Positions 7,047 through 14,599 are shown, counted from the first letter of the stretch. The stretch is DNA of 16,077 bases from an uncultured Eubacteriales bacterium (GCA_902495025.1 CABUWB010000012.1:1-16077); one strand, 5' to 3'. Numbers and translations: made by a program. Notes: generated from the sequence alone by a model not told the origin.

Positions 7047-8810
7047 TTATTTTACCTGTTTAATTTTTTCAACCTCATCTGCCGACGGTGTTATATAAGC
7101 GGTCTGGTTAGTGGTATAGATAACAAAGCCGGGCTTTGCGCCGTTAGGTTTTTTAACATTGCGCTTTTCGGTATAGTCAACGGGCACAAGGCTGGAGGTC
7201 TGTCCCTTGCTGTAGTAGGCGGCAAGCATTGCTGCCTGTGTAAGCGTGCTGTCGGGTACGGTTTTGCCATCGGTAACAATTATTACGTGTGAGCCTGGTA
7301 TCTGCTTGGTGTGCAGCCATATATCGCAGCTCTTGGCAAAGCGCAGTGTCAGCTCGTCATTCTGCTTATTGTTTTTGCCTACGTAAATATCAAAACCGTC
7401 AGAGGATACATAGTGCATTGGTGCAGAGTGCTTATTGCTTTTCATACCCTTTTGCTGCTTTATGCGCTTAATGTAGCCCTCGTCCTTTAATTCCTCACGT
7501 ATGTCCTTAATATCCTGCTCGTCAAGGCAGGTGTTGACGGAGGTAAGTACGCTTTCAAGATAAGCAAGCTCCTCGTCGTTTTGTGCAATCTGCGTCTGTA
7601 AGGCTGCAAAGGTGCGCTTTTCCTTATTATAACGCTTAAAATATTTCTGTGCATTTTCAGAGGGCGTAAGCTCACTGTCAAGCGGTATTGTTATTTCCTC
7701 CATATTTTCGGAGTAGTAATTTGGCAGGCTTATGCTTGTCATACCCTTTTTTATGGAATAAATATTTGCCGTAAGCAGCTCGCCGTAAAGCTGGTATATG
7801 TCCCTGTTTTCAATTTCCTTAAGGGTTTTGTGCTGTATCTCCTTTTTGCGTGCGCAGCGCTCTATGTTGGAGGTGATAAGGTGTTTAAGGTCCTGTGTTT
7901 TCTGATTCATGCGGTAAACAAAGTCCTTGTGAGCATAGTAAAACTCTATTAGCTCCGAGAGAGAGTCAAAGCTCTTTTTCTCCATACCGTCAAAGCGTTT
8001 CATTTCATAAGGCGCAAAGTCTATTATTTTGCCGCCCTCGTCATAAGCAAGCTCGGCACAAAAGCGCTCTTCCTTAATATCGTTTACCATATCCGCAAAG
8101 GCAGTAAAAAGTTTTTCAATATCTTCCTGTGATGATGAAGATACGGTGTTGGAGCTGTCAAGCCCTGCACGATAGCACAGCTCGTCAGCACTCTGCGGAG
8201 AAATACCCGTATAGTTGGTATAAATAAGCTGCTGCAGCTTTTTATCGGGTGCAGATTTTGCGTATGCAAAAAAGTTGTCTGCCGAAAGTGAAAGTGTATC
8301 GGTCTTGTTCTGTGAGGGAGGCAGCTCGTAGTGCTTGCCGGGCAGCACCTCTCTTACAGAGCTTTTGTCGTGTGTTATATGCTTTACACAGTCAAGCACC
8401 GTATCATTTTCATCAACTAAAATAAGGTTGCTGTGTCTGCCCATAATTTCAAGCACAAGCCGCTTTACGGAGTAGTCGCCCATTTCGTTAAGCGACTCAA
8501 CGTATATATTTACAATTCGCTCAAAGGCAGGCTGCGTTATGTCTATAATTTTGCCGCTTTGCAGGTGCTTGCGCAGTACCATACAAAAAAGCGGCGGATT
8601 TTGCGGATTTGTGTGCTGTTTATCCGTAAAAAACAGCCTTGGGTGCGAGGGGTTAGCTGATAAATTGAGCTTGTATGCACTGCCAAGCGAGCGTATATTT
8701 AAAATTATTTCGTCTGACTCGGGCTGGTATATCTTGTCAATTCTGCCGCCCAGAGCCTTTTTCTTTATTTCGGATACTATGCCCGAAATTGTAATTCCGT
8801 CAAATGCCAT
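7047..8810 (-). CDS. rqcH: Ribosome quality control protein RqcH (NFACT family, formerly FbpA-like)
   Basis: 587 aa from ATG 8810 (MAFDG), the typical family start, with GGAGGA 7 nt upstream; the in-frame ATG at 8828 lies beyond that site. The NFACT-N domain covers about residues 1-270 (EIMGRHSNLILVD is a family signature). A charged helical, coiled-coil stretch follows at about 280-440. A C-terminal NFACT-R domain carries DIWLHTKQIPGSHVII. RqcH binds stalled 50S subunits with peptidyl-tRNA and recruits alanyl-tRNA to add C-terminal alanine tails that mark nascent chains for degradation. Older annotation calls it fibronectin-binding protein. Single gene with its own promoter, converging on repeat element 2. 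Confidence 0.95.
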   Translation of the reverse strand: MAFDGITISGIVSEIKKKALGGRIDKIYQPESDEIILNIRSLGSAYKLNLSANPSHPRLFFTDKQHTNPQNPPLFCMVLRKHLQSGKIIDITQPAFERIVNIYVESLNEMGDYSVKRLVLEIMGRHSNLILVDENDTVLDCVKHITHDKSSVREVLPGKHYELPPSQNKTDTLSLSADNFFAYAKSAPDKKLQQLIYTNYTGISPQSADELCYRAGLDSSNTVSSSSQEDIEKLFTAFADMVNDIKEERFCAELAYDEGGKIIDFAPYEMKRFDGMEKKSFDSLSELIEFYYAHKDFVYRMNQKTQDLKHLITSNIERCARKKEIQHKTLKEIENRDIYQLYGELLTANIYSIKKGMTSISLPNYYSENMEEITIPLDSELTPSENAQKYFKRYNKEKRTFAALQTQIAQNDEELAYLESVLTSVNTCLDEQDIKDIREELKDEGYIKRIKQQKGMKSNKHSAPMHYVSSDGFDIYVGKNNKQNDELTLRFAKSCDIWLHTKQIPGSHVIIVTDGKTVPDSTLTQAAMLAAYYSKGQTSSLVPVDYTEKRNVKKPNGAKPGFVIYTTNQTAYITPSADEVEKIKQVK

Positions 8811-8840
8811 ATTAATTTCCTCCGTCATTCATTACGTATA

Positions 8841-8869
8841 AGTATAACCAAAAACAGAAAAATTTTCAA
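8841..8869 (-). promoter_or_regulatory. Promoter of rqcH
   Basis: Read on the minus strand: -35 TTGAAA (8864-8869), 17-nt spacer, -10 TATACT (8841-8846). It ends 31 nt upstream of the ATG at 8810. Confidence 0.65.
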
Positions 8870-8945
8870 CTGTATGTAATAAAATGGATTTTAAATTTGT
8901 GTACTTAATAAAAAAGTGGTATTGTTTTAAAAGGAGGAGATTTTT

Positions 8946-10241
8946 ATGAAAAAAATTGTGGCATTGTTGTTAAGTGCTGCTATGGCGGCAGGCAGTGCAG
9001 TGTTTGCTTATGCCGATGATAACATTGCGGATTTTGACTTTGAAAACGGCGTAATTGTAAAATACAACGGCAGTGAAGAAAATATCATAATTCCCGATGA
9101 AATAACCTCACAGGCGGTTATAACCCTCGGCTCATCTGCCTTTGCGGACAATAAAACGGTAAAGAGCATACATATTCCTGCAGGCGTAACACAGATTTGG
9201 GAAAATAATCTTGCCGATTACGGTACATACACATTCTGGGGTACGGATAACCTTGAAAGCATAACGGTTGATGAAAGTAATCCCGTTTACAAATCTGTTG
9301 ACGGTGTACTGTACGACAGAAACGGCACCCTGCTCTGGTATCCGCAGAATAAGGCGGGCGATAGCTTTACAGTGCCGTCTGATGTAAGCAGTATAAGGAC
9401 GCTTGCGCTTGAAAAGTGCAATAATCTTAAACAGGTTTATATTAATAATGATGAAATGCAGTTTGGTATATGGAGCATTGGCAGCAATATTGCAATAAAC
9501 AGCCGCAAGGCCGGCAATGCGGTACAGTACGCAAAGGAAAACGGTAATACGTTAAAGTATATTGCGGATATGGGCGACGCTGACGCAAGCGGAAGCATAA
9601 CTGCAAATGATGCGGCGCTTGTGCTTGCAAAGACAATTAACAGCGGTCTTGATACCGATGTATGCGATTTTGAAAAGGTGTATGATGTAAACGGTGATAA
9701 TGTTATAACTGCTGCCGACTGCTCATATATAATTGAAAGAACACTCGACCCTGACTGTATTTTCCCTGCGGAAAACAATAAAACGCTTACCTTTGCTGAC
9801 AAAACATGGAAAAGAGGGGCAAGCGATGACAGCATTTTAAAATATAACTCGGGAATGAAGTCAGAAATTACGGTAATAAAAAGCAGGGCGGAGCTTGAAA
9901 ACTATTACGATACACACAGTGATGCAATAAATAAAGACGGACTTGACAATGCACTTGCGGAATTTGCAGGTGAAAATGTTTTTGATGAGAGTATGCTTGT
10001 AATGATATACTATCCGCAGGGCTGTTTATATACTGAAAGTGTAGTTAAGGACGTAAGCGTTGTAAACGGTAAGCTGACAGTTACCATGGAGATTTATATG
10101 CCCGAGGTGATGTGTGAGTTAATTGATTTTGCCATTACTGCTGTAAAGGTGGATAAGGACATTGCATTTGAAAGCTGCACATGGAAGGCTGCGACAATCT
10201 GGAATGGCAGCGTTTTTGGTGAAAGTGAATTGACAAGCTAA
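8946..10241 (+). CDS. Secreted leucine-rich-repeat protein with internal dockerin
   Basis: 431 aa; AAGGAGGAG lies 6 nt before the ATG. Residues 1-23 form a signal peptide with a likely cut after VFAYA. Residues 28-180 resemble BspA-type leucine-rich repeats (IIIPDEIT, SAFADNKTVKSIHIPAGVTQI, DNLESITVDESNPVY, SVDGVLYDRNGTLLWYP). Residues 209-265 are a type I dockerin-like domain with two calcium loops, D211-A-D-A-S-G-S-I and D247-V-N-G-D-N-V-I. Residues 270-431 form a further domain I do not recognise, faintly like the protease-associated PrcB C-terminal domain. Dockerins bind cohesins, so the protein may attach to a scaffoldin or the cell surface outside the cell; the ligand of the repeats is unknown. 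It ends at a strong terminator facing the pectate lyase gene. Confidence 0.88.
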   Translation: MKKIVALLLSAAMAAGSAVFAYADDNIADFDFENGVIVKYNGSEENIIIPDEITSQAVITLGSSAFADNKTVKSIHIPAGVTQIWENNLADYGTYTFWGTDNLESITVDESNPVYKSVDGVLYDRNGTLLWYPQNKAGDSFTVPSDVSSIRTLALEKCNNLKQVYINNDEMQFGIWSIGSNIAINSRKAGNAVQYAKENGNTLKYIADMGDADASGSITANDAALVLAKTINSGLDTDVCDFEKVYDVNGDNVITAADCSYIIERTLDPDCIFPAENNKTLTFADKTWKRGASDDSILKYNSGMKSEITVIKSRAELENYYDTHSDAINKDGLDNALAEFAGENVFDESMLVMIYYPQGCLYTESVVKDVSVVNGKLTVTMEIYMPEVMCELIDFAITAVKVDKDIAFESCTWKAATIWNGSVFGESELTS

Positions 10242-10258
10242 AACATTTTTTAACATAC

Positions 10259-10294
10259 AAAAAGAGTACTCCGGGGAATGGAGTACTCTTTTTT
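10259..10294. terminator. Bidirectional terminator between converging genes
   Basis: The stem GAGTACTCC (10264-10272) pairs with GGAGTACTC (10280-10288) and is extended by A5/T5 on the flanks, with a 7-nt loop. The T-tract on each strand fits termination of both the dockerin gene (plus) and the pectate lyase gene (minus). Confidence 0.88.
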
Positions 10295-10325
10295 GTCCTA
10301 TAAAGAAATAGGAGGAGGTTTTATT

Positions 10326-10354
10326 ACAAAAATCGTAGTATGTACGATTTTTGT
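10326..10354 (-). terminator. Second hairpin directly behind the pectate lyase stop
   Basis: The perfect 12-bp inverted repeat ACAAAAATCGTA / TACGATTTTTGT (10326-10337 and 10343-10354), with loop GTATG, begins in the stop codon of the minus-strand gene. On the minus strand the T-run lies in the 3' arm. It could be a terminator or an mRNA 3'-end stabiliser. Confidence 0.6.
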
Positions 10355-12897
10355 TAATCAATAGCGTAGGTTATAGAGGATGACTGTGCGCCTGTATATT
10401 TCTGGCACCATGTCTTTGCATCTGATGCAGAGCGTGTTGCATAACCGTAGTTTGAAGATGGTCTCCAGCTTGTTGCGCCTGTTTTAAGGCTTGAAACCGA
10501 TGATGAAAGTACGGAGCCGCTGTCTGTAAAGCCGCCTACGCCCTTGTCATCAACTACAGCGCCCTTGTGTGAGCCTGCGTCAAAGTAGTTCTTTTCGGAA
10601 TATACATTACAGCCTGTGTAAGGTGTATAGCCTAAGTTAAAGTCATATACAAAGTTGTTGTAGCAGTGGAAATAGCCATAACGCATAAGTCCGGGTGCTC
10701 TTGTAAGTACATTGTAGAAGTAGTTGTTGCAGATTGTCATTCTTGGGTAGCCGCCGTAGGTGCTTGCACCGTCCTCCTGTGGGTAACCGAGGATAAGACC
10801 GTACTTATGTCCCTTGAATACACAGCCTGTAACTGAAACATAGTCTGCATTAAGACCTACATACATAAACTTGTCAACGTCTGTTTCGTGCAGTGATGTG
10901 TTTGATGTAAGGTCATGACCCTGGAATGTACAGTGGTCAATCCAGAAATTATTGCCGTTTGAGATATACATCTGTATATCGTCATTTTCGTTAATTGAGT
11001 CATAGTGCTTAAAGGTGATGTTCTTATAAATATTATTTCCCGATGATGAAATATTGCGGAAATGAATATTTGTAAGGCTGTTGTTTGAGAACGAGCCGAT
11101 AAAGGTCTTGTTCTTACCTACGGTTACCTTTGTAAGCGAGGTTGCGGAAATATCGCCTGAAATAACGATAGTATAAGGTGTTGAGCCAGAAGCGTAGTTC
11201 TGAAGCGCTGATACACTTGAAACCTTAACAACATCACCTAAAACGCCGCCGATAGTGGATGCCTTTTCCTTGCCGTTCATATCCTTGCAGTAGCCGCCAA
11301 AGCCCTCAATACCGTAGGAGTTGAAGCGGAAGCACTGACTTGCTGAGCCTGAGTAGCTTGAAAGCTTGTAGCTGCTGCCCGAAAGTGTAAGTGCAAGGCT
11401 TGTATCTGCATAGTTTACTACTTTATAATTAAGTGCGTTTGAGTTTGAGTCAGTCTTGACTGAAACAATCTTCCAATACTGGGCGTTGTTTGATGCAATG
11501 CCTGTTGTAACAACGCTTGCGCCGCTTGTAGCACTGTTGCCGCTTGGTGCTAAGGCATAGCCTGTTGATGCGTTGATAATGCGGTAATAGTCCGAGCCTG
11601 CCTTGCTAATCATCCAGCGGTTAGCTGTCTGTGAGGTTGATGATGAGGTAACTGCGGAGTTATTGGAGCTGCCGCCTGTTACATAGCCACCGTCGGAGGT
11701 GCTTACAAAATTCATAAGCTGTGTTGGATAACCGTCGGAGTTAATCTGTGTTGTGTTTGATGTAGTGCCTGAGCTTGAGCTTGAGCTTGAACTGCCCGAG
11801 CTTGAAATAGCCTCAAACTGGAACTGCTGGCATGCGCCGCCGTTGTATGTCCACTGGTTGATGTTGCCGCCGTCTGATGTTGACCAGCCGTAAACATCAA
11901 CAGCCTTTGTGTTGCTGCTGCACTTTGTAAGCAGTGCATATTTGCCGCTTGACACCTGCTGTACCTTAAAGGTCTGTGGGTCAAGTCCGTTTGCGTCGTA
12001 AATCTGAATGTTTGTGCCGTCTGCATTTGTACCGTAGGCAACGTCAAGCATTCTGCCGCCTGCCATACCGTTTTTAAGTGTTATGTAGTTGTCGCCCTTG
12101 TTGGTAACATACCATCTCTGGCATAAATTGCCGTTGCCTGTGTACTGCTGTACGTTAGCGCCGTTTGAGTCGTTAGCGTTGGCAACCTCAACATATTTCT
12201 GGCTGTTTACGTTTTTAATGTAGTACCAGCCGTCTGCAATGAGGTTAGAGCTGGAAGATGAGCTTGAACTTGAGCTGGAGCTTGAGCTTGATGATGAAGA
12301 GCTGCTGCTGGAGCTTGAGCTTGAACTAGATGAGCTGCTTGGCCACTGTGCCTGCTCAAAGTACCAAATCTGGTTTGCAGAGCCCTTGTTTGTGTACTGA
12401 ATTACGCTTGCGCCCGAGCTTTTGCTTGCGCCCGATACATCAAGGCATTTGCTGTGTGAGCTTGCAGCAGTTGTAATTGCATAGCCGTCACCTGATGTGG
12501 CAAAAGAGAAATTCTGTGCTGACTGTGAGTTGTTTGCATATATGTGAATTGCGGTTCCGTTGCTTGATGAGCCGCCTGCAACGTCAAGCGAAATGCCGCC
12601 TGTCATATCTGTTGCAGGGTGGAGTCTGAAGGTGCCTGTTGAGCTGTTTTCTTCAAGAATCCAACGCTGACCGAGAGAGCCTGTACCTGTTGACTGGATA
12701 ACGGCAGTGCCGTTTGCAGTACCGTCATCTTTTACGGTGAGGTACATACCGCTGTTTTTGTTTTTAATGTAGTAAATGTTTCCGCTTTCGGGTGTAAGAC
12801 CTGCAGCGGAGGTCTGGACATACATTGCACAGACAGAGGTTATAACCATTGTCAGGCAAAGCAGCCAGGATAAAGCTTTGTTCAATGAACGTATCAT
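10354..12897 (-). CDS. Secreted modular pectate lyase (PL1) with three ricin-type lectin modules
   Basis: 847 aa; AAAGGAGG ends 9 nt before the ATG. The N-terminus is a signal peptide (hydrophobic core about 8-28, likely cut near TSAAG). Three ricin-type/CBM13-like modules follow at about 37-184, 220-365 and 385-530, with the usual QxW-like ends (QRWILE, QIWYFE, QRWYVT). They are joined by a 31-serine linker (187-217) and a shorter Ser/Gly linker near 368-378. The PL1 parallel beta-helix occupies about 545-847, with FWIDH (Asp654, His655) and a RAPGLMR-YGYFHCYNN block (Arg733 the likely catalytic base). PL1 enzymes cleave polygalacturonate by calcium-dependent beta-elimination outside the cell; the lectin modules probably hold plant sugars. 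No dockerin or sortase motif is visible. Confidence 0.93.
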   Translation of the reverse strand: MIRSLNKALSWLLCLTMVITSVCAMYVQTSAAGLTPESGNIYYIKNKNSGMYLTVKDDGTANGTAVIQSTGTGSLGQRWILEENSSTGTFRLHPATDMTGGISLDVAGGSSSNGTAIHIYANNSQSAQNFSFATSGDGYAITTAASSHSKCLDVSGASKSSGASVIQYTNKGSANQIWYFEQAQWPSSSSSSSSSSSSSSSSSSSSSSSSSSSSSSSNLIADGWYYIKNVNSQKYVEVANANDSNGANVQQYTGNGNLCQRWYVTNKGDNYITLKNGMAGGRMLDVAYGTNADGTNIQIYDANGLDPQTFKVQQVSSGKYALLTKCSSNTKAVDVYGWSTSDGGNINQWTYNGGACQQFQFEAISSSGSSSSSSSSGTTSNTTQINSDGYPTQLMNFVSTSDGGYVTGGSSNNSAVTSSSTSQTANRWMISKAGSDYYRIINASTGYALAPSGNSATSGASVVTTGIASNNAQYWKIVSVKTDSNSNALNYKVVNYADTSLALTLSGSSYKLSSYSGSASQCFRFNSYGIEGFGGYCKDMNGKEKASTIGGVLGDVVKVSSVSALQNYASGSTPYTIVISGDISATSLTKVTVGKNKTFIGSFSNNSLTNIHFRNISSSGNNIYKNITFKHYDSINENDDIQMYISNGNNFWIDHCTFQGHDLTSNTSLHETDVDKFMYVGLNADYVSVTGCVFKGHKYGLILGYPQEDGASTYGGYPRMTICNNYFYNVLTRAPGLMRYGYFHCYNNFVYDFNLGYTPYTGCNVYSEKNYFDAGSHKGAVVDDKGVGGFTDSGSVLSSSVSSLKTGATSWRPSSNYGYATRSASDAKTWCQKYTGAQSSSITYAID

Positions 12898-12951
12898 TAT
12901 AAGTTTCCTCCTTTACATTAACTTGTACGTATAACTTTATGAACAAGCTAA

Positions 12952-12980
12952 ATTATAGTAACTTTGTCTGAATTTTACAA
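12952..12980 (-). promoter_or_regulatory. Promoter of the pectate lyase gene
   Basis: Minus strand: -35 TTGTAA (12975-12980), 17-nt spacer, perfect -10 TATAAT (12952-12957). The transcript start near 12945 gives a leader of about 48 nt. Between this site and 13188 the DNA is AT-rich and I see no supported gene; an open frame from 13032 has no ribosome binding site. Confidence 0.68.
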
Positions 12981-13188
12981 TAGAAAATTTTAACAAAATG
13001 AGTTTTTGTGTATTTATTATAATGCAAAGCCTTGATAATGGGATTTAAACTGACATTTATGTTAAAAATATATAAATTTGATTGGGAATTATTGAAATAT
13101 AGTGTAGCTGTAAAAAGAAAAACTGAAATATTTTATAAGTGGAATTGTATTTTTATTGAGCATTTTTTAGTAGTATGTTATAAATTTA

Positions 13189-13395
13189 TCATTCTTTATC
13201 CTCTTTATATTCGGCAATATCTTCCAATTTGCAGCCCAGTATTTTACAAAGCTGGTTTAAGGTGTAGGTGTTCACGTTCTGATTTTTGCGCAGACGGTCA
13301 AGCTGACCTGCACTGAATTGATAGTCCTTAATCAGCTTGTATTGGGAAATATTACGCTCCTTCATGGTTATCCATAAACGGTCAAATGAAATCAT
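13189..13395 (-). CDS. XRE-family helix-turn-helix repressor 1
   Basis: 68 aa, almost only a Cro/C1-type HTH domain (SQYKLIKDYQFSAGQLDRLR as helix-turn-helix, then TYTLNQLCKILGCKLEDIAEY). The start ATG 13395 has AGGAGG (13407-13412) 11 nt upstream, somewhat long but strong. It is divergent from the 13505/13582 genes, and the two promoters overlap at a common -35 box, so it likely represses itself and the divergent unit. The acidic C-terminal tail (EYKEDKE) carries no extra domain. Target and inducer are unknown. The family call is firm; the regulatory target is inference from position. Confidence 0.85.
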   Translation of the reverse strand: MISFDRLWITMKERNISQYKLIKDYQFSAGQLDRLRKNQNVNTYTLNQLCKILGCKLEDIAEYKEDKE

Positions 13396-13432
13396 ATCTT
13401 AACATACCTCCTGTATGGAATTGTATATTAAA

Positions 13433-13483
13433 ATCATAAAAACATACCCGATATTTGACAATTGCCCATATACGGGCTATAAT
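13433..13483. promoter_or_regulatory. Overlapping divergent promoters with candidate operator (XRE module 1)
   Basis: Plus strand: perfect TTGACA (13455-13460), 17-nt spacer, perfect TATAAT (13478-13483). Minus strand: TTGTCA (13456-13461), 17-nt spacer, TATGAT (13433-13438). One TTGACAA heptamer serves as -35 for both. The plus spacer holds the inverted repeat GCCC-ATATAC-GGGC (13464-13477), and a similar half-site ACCCGATAT lies at 13446-13454 in the minus spacer. These are plausible sites for the 68-aa repressor. Confidence 0.72.
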
Positions 13484-13504
13484 AAGGGGCGAGGAGGTGA
13501 CAGA

Positions 13505-13600
13505 GTGTATATATTAAAATTATTGGCAGTACGGTTGATTTATTATAATATGGTTATTAATTATAAAAGGAGAATACCTATATGGATGAATTATATTTGA
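13505..13600 (+). CDS. Candidate 31-codon small ORF
   Basis: GTG start, 7 nt after GAGGAGG (13491-13497), in the first codons of the transcript from the consensus promoter at 13455-13483. The product would be 31 aa, hydrophobic and basic (it begins VYILKLLAVRLIYYN and contains YKRR). It overlaps the start of the 73-aa gene by 19 nt in another frame. It could be a small membrane peptide, a leader peptide that couples translation to the next gene, or chance. I recognise no family. Confidence 0.4.
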   Translation: MYILKLLAVRLIYYNMVINYKRRIPIWMNYI

Positions 13601-13803
13601 TTATGGAAAGGCTTTTAAAAAACGAATTTGATATTAAATCTGTAATATGTGTGTTAAATACTATTGAAAATGCGCATATCGATGATGAACAAAACGAGTT
13701 AAGGTGTGTAATAAATATGTTATTGATTAATTTGGGCAGCGTGGCTGAAGAAATACATACCAATATAAACACCCTTGATGAATTTATCGTAAATAATAGG
13801 TAA
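13582..13803 (+). CDS. Unknown 73-aa helical protein
   Basis: AAGGAGA (13567-13573) lies 8 nt before the ATG. The product is acidic and probably all-helical (for example VICVLNTIENAHIDDEQNELR, then INMLLINLGSVAEEIHTNIN), with no membrane segment and no signal peptide. I do not recognise a family. It is driven by the consensus promoter opposite XRE repressor 1 and ends at a bidirectional terminator. Position under a small repressor suggests an accessory or mobile-element gene product; function is unknown. Confidence 0.7.
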   Translation: MDELYLIMERLLKNEFDIKSVICVLNTIENAHIDDEQNELRCVINMLLINLGSVAEEIHTNINTLDEFIVNNR

Positions 13804-13806
13804 AGT

Positions 13807-13850
13807 AAAATAGGCAGGCGCATTTGATAAAATATACGTCTGCCTATTTT
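13807..13850. terminator. Bidirectional terminator between the two XRE modules
   Basis: AAAATAGGCAG (13807-13817) pairs with CTGCCTATTTT (13840-13850), with A/T-tracts on both sides. It serves the 73-aa gene on the plus strand and XRE gene 2 on the minus strand; the stop codon of the latter lies within the right arm. Confidence 0.85.
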
Positions 13851-14068
13851 TGTGGGTATTCCGTTTTTATGTTGCTCGCACCTGTAATATAGTCCATTGA
13901 TACATTGTAAAATTTTGCAAGTATAAGCAGACTGTCAACGGGTATCCTTGTTTTGCCGCTTTCATAATCTGCATAGGTGCGCTGTCCTATGTGCAAAAGG
14001 TCAGCAATTTTCTGCTGGGTTAAAGAGTTATCCTCTCTGATTTCTCTTATTCTTTCGTTATATCTCAT
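13844..14068 (-). CDS. XRE-family helix-turn-helix repressor 2
   Basis: 74 aa. ATG 14068 (MRYNERIREIRED) is chosen because GAGGTG (14076-14081) lies 7 nt upstream; the in-frame ATG at 14083 is beyond that site. It is a single Cro/C1-type HTH: LTQQKIADLLHIGQRTYADYESGKTRIP, then LLILAKFYNVSMDYITG. It is not a close copy of repressor 1. It is divergent from the 14321-15885 unit, with two 17-bp inverted repeats in the intergenic region that are likely its operators. Probably an autoregulating repressor of that unit. Confidence 0.88.
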   Translation of the reverse strand: MRYNERIREIREDNSLTQQKIADLLHIGQRTYADYESGKTRIPVDSLLILAKFYNVSMDYITGASNIKTEYPQK

Positions 14069-14113
14069 ATATTTACACCTCATAAAATAGTATAAACTAA
14101 AAAAAGATAAATA

Positions 14114-14142
14114 TTGACAAATAGAGTTATATACTCTATAAT
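14114..14142 (+). promoter_or_regulatory. Consensus promoter of the 14321-15885 unit
   Basis: Perfect TTGACA (14114-14119), 17-nt spacer, perfect TATAAT (14137-14142). The minus-strand complement of the same TTGACAA box gives TTGTCA (14115-14120), a possible -35 for XRE gene 2, though its -10 is unclear (TATACT at 20 nt or TTTATA at 18 nt). The leader to ATG 14321 is long, about 170 nt, and holds no clear hairpin. Confidence 0.75.
14122..14138. promoter_or_regulatory. Operator candidate 1: TAGAGT-N5-ACTCTA
   Basis: A perfect 6-bp inverted repeat with a 5-bp centre, lying in the spacer of the plus-strand promoter and touching its -10. A bound repressor would block RNA polymerase. Confidence 0.75.
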
Positions 14143-14151
14143 ATAATCAAA

Positions 14152-14168
14152 TAGAGTAATAAACTCTA
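14152..14168. promoter_or_regulatory. Operator candidate 2: TAGAGT-N5-ACTCTA
   Basis: The same 6-bp arms and 5-bp spacing as candidate 1, centred 30 bp further on, about three helical turns, just after the predicted transcription start. The match of both arms and spacing argues against chance. Confidence 0.75.
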
Positions 14169-14320
14169 ACAATAAGAAAAACTAATTGACGTTTATAATT
14201 ATGGGAGCTGTAATTACTTTGATACTTTGTAGGTAGCGGTTAATTATTATTAGGAAGATAAAAATGGGTTTGCGGCGGAAATTGTTTGCGGGAACAAAAA
14301 AAATAAAAGAGGTGTGTCAA

Positions 14321-14533
14321 ATGAAAAAACCTAATCTACGACAAATTATTGAATTGTTGAAAAATGGTAAAGATTTTGAATTAACAAATCAACAATATAA
14401 GAAAAAAACCGAAGCTGATTTTCCCAAGGATAAGTATTATGCAGAAAAAAGGTCAGCCGTTTCAAAAGTTGCGGCAAAATATGGTTATAGGATAGAAGTT
14501 ATTCCGCAAAGAATTTTATTTATTAAAAATTGA
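14321..14533 (+). CDS. Unknown 70-aa basic protein
   Basis: ATG 14321 has GAGGTG (14309-14314) 6 nt upstream. An in-frame ATG at 14264 would add 19 residues and has only a weak AGGAAG site, so it is less likely. The product is lysine-rich, with a helical start (PNLRQIIELLKNGKDFEL), a charged middle and a beta-like end (YGYRIEVIPQRILFI). No membrane segment. Base composition is AT-rich compared with the genes left of 12900. First gene of the unit controlled by XRE repressor 2. I do not recognise a family. Confidence 0.72.
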   Translation: MKKPNLRQIIELLKNGKDFELTNQQYKKKTEADFPKDKYYAEKRSAVSKVAAKYGYRIEVIPQRILFIKN

Positions 14534-14599
14534 AAAGATATTCTATTATATAAAGTAGTCATGAGAAAGATTTAAATTTCAATATGAGGAGGTAAAAAA

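Noticed and set aside
7047..8828. Fibronectin-binding adhesin role for the NFACT protein
   Set aside because: The protein has no signal peptide, and the domain layout is that of cytosolic RqcH; the older name is misleading.
13032..13316. 94-codon open frame on the plus strand
   Set aside because: No ribosome binding site, very AT-rich composition, and it runs antisense into XRE gene 1.
13189..14068. Classical type II toxin-antitoxin pair
   Set aside because: Each XRE gene is divergent from, not co-transcribed with, its neighbour, and neither the 73-aa nor the 70-aa protein shows a known toxin motif.
14264..14320. Longer N-terminus for the 70-aa protein starting at 14264
   Set aside because: The site before it is weak, while GAGGTG is ideally placed for ATG 14321; kept only as an alternative.
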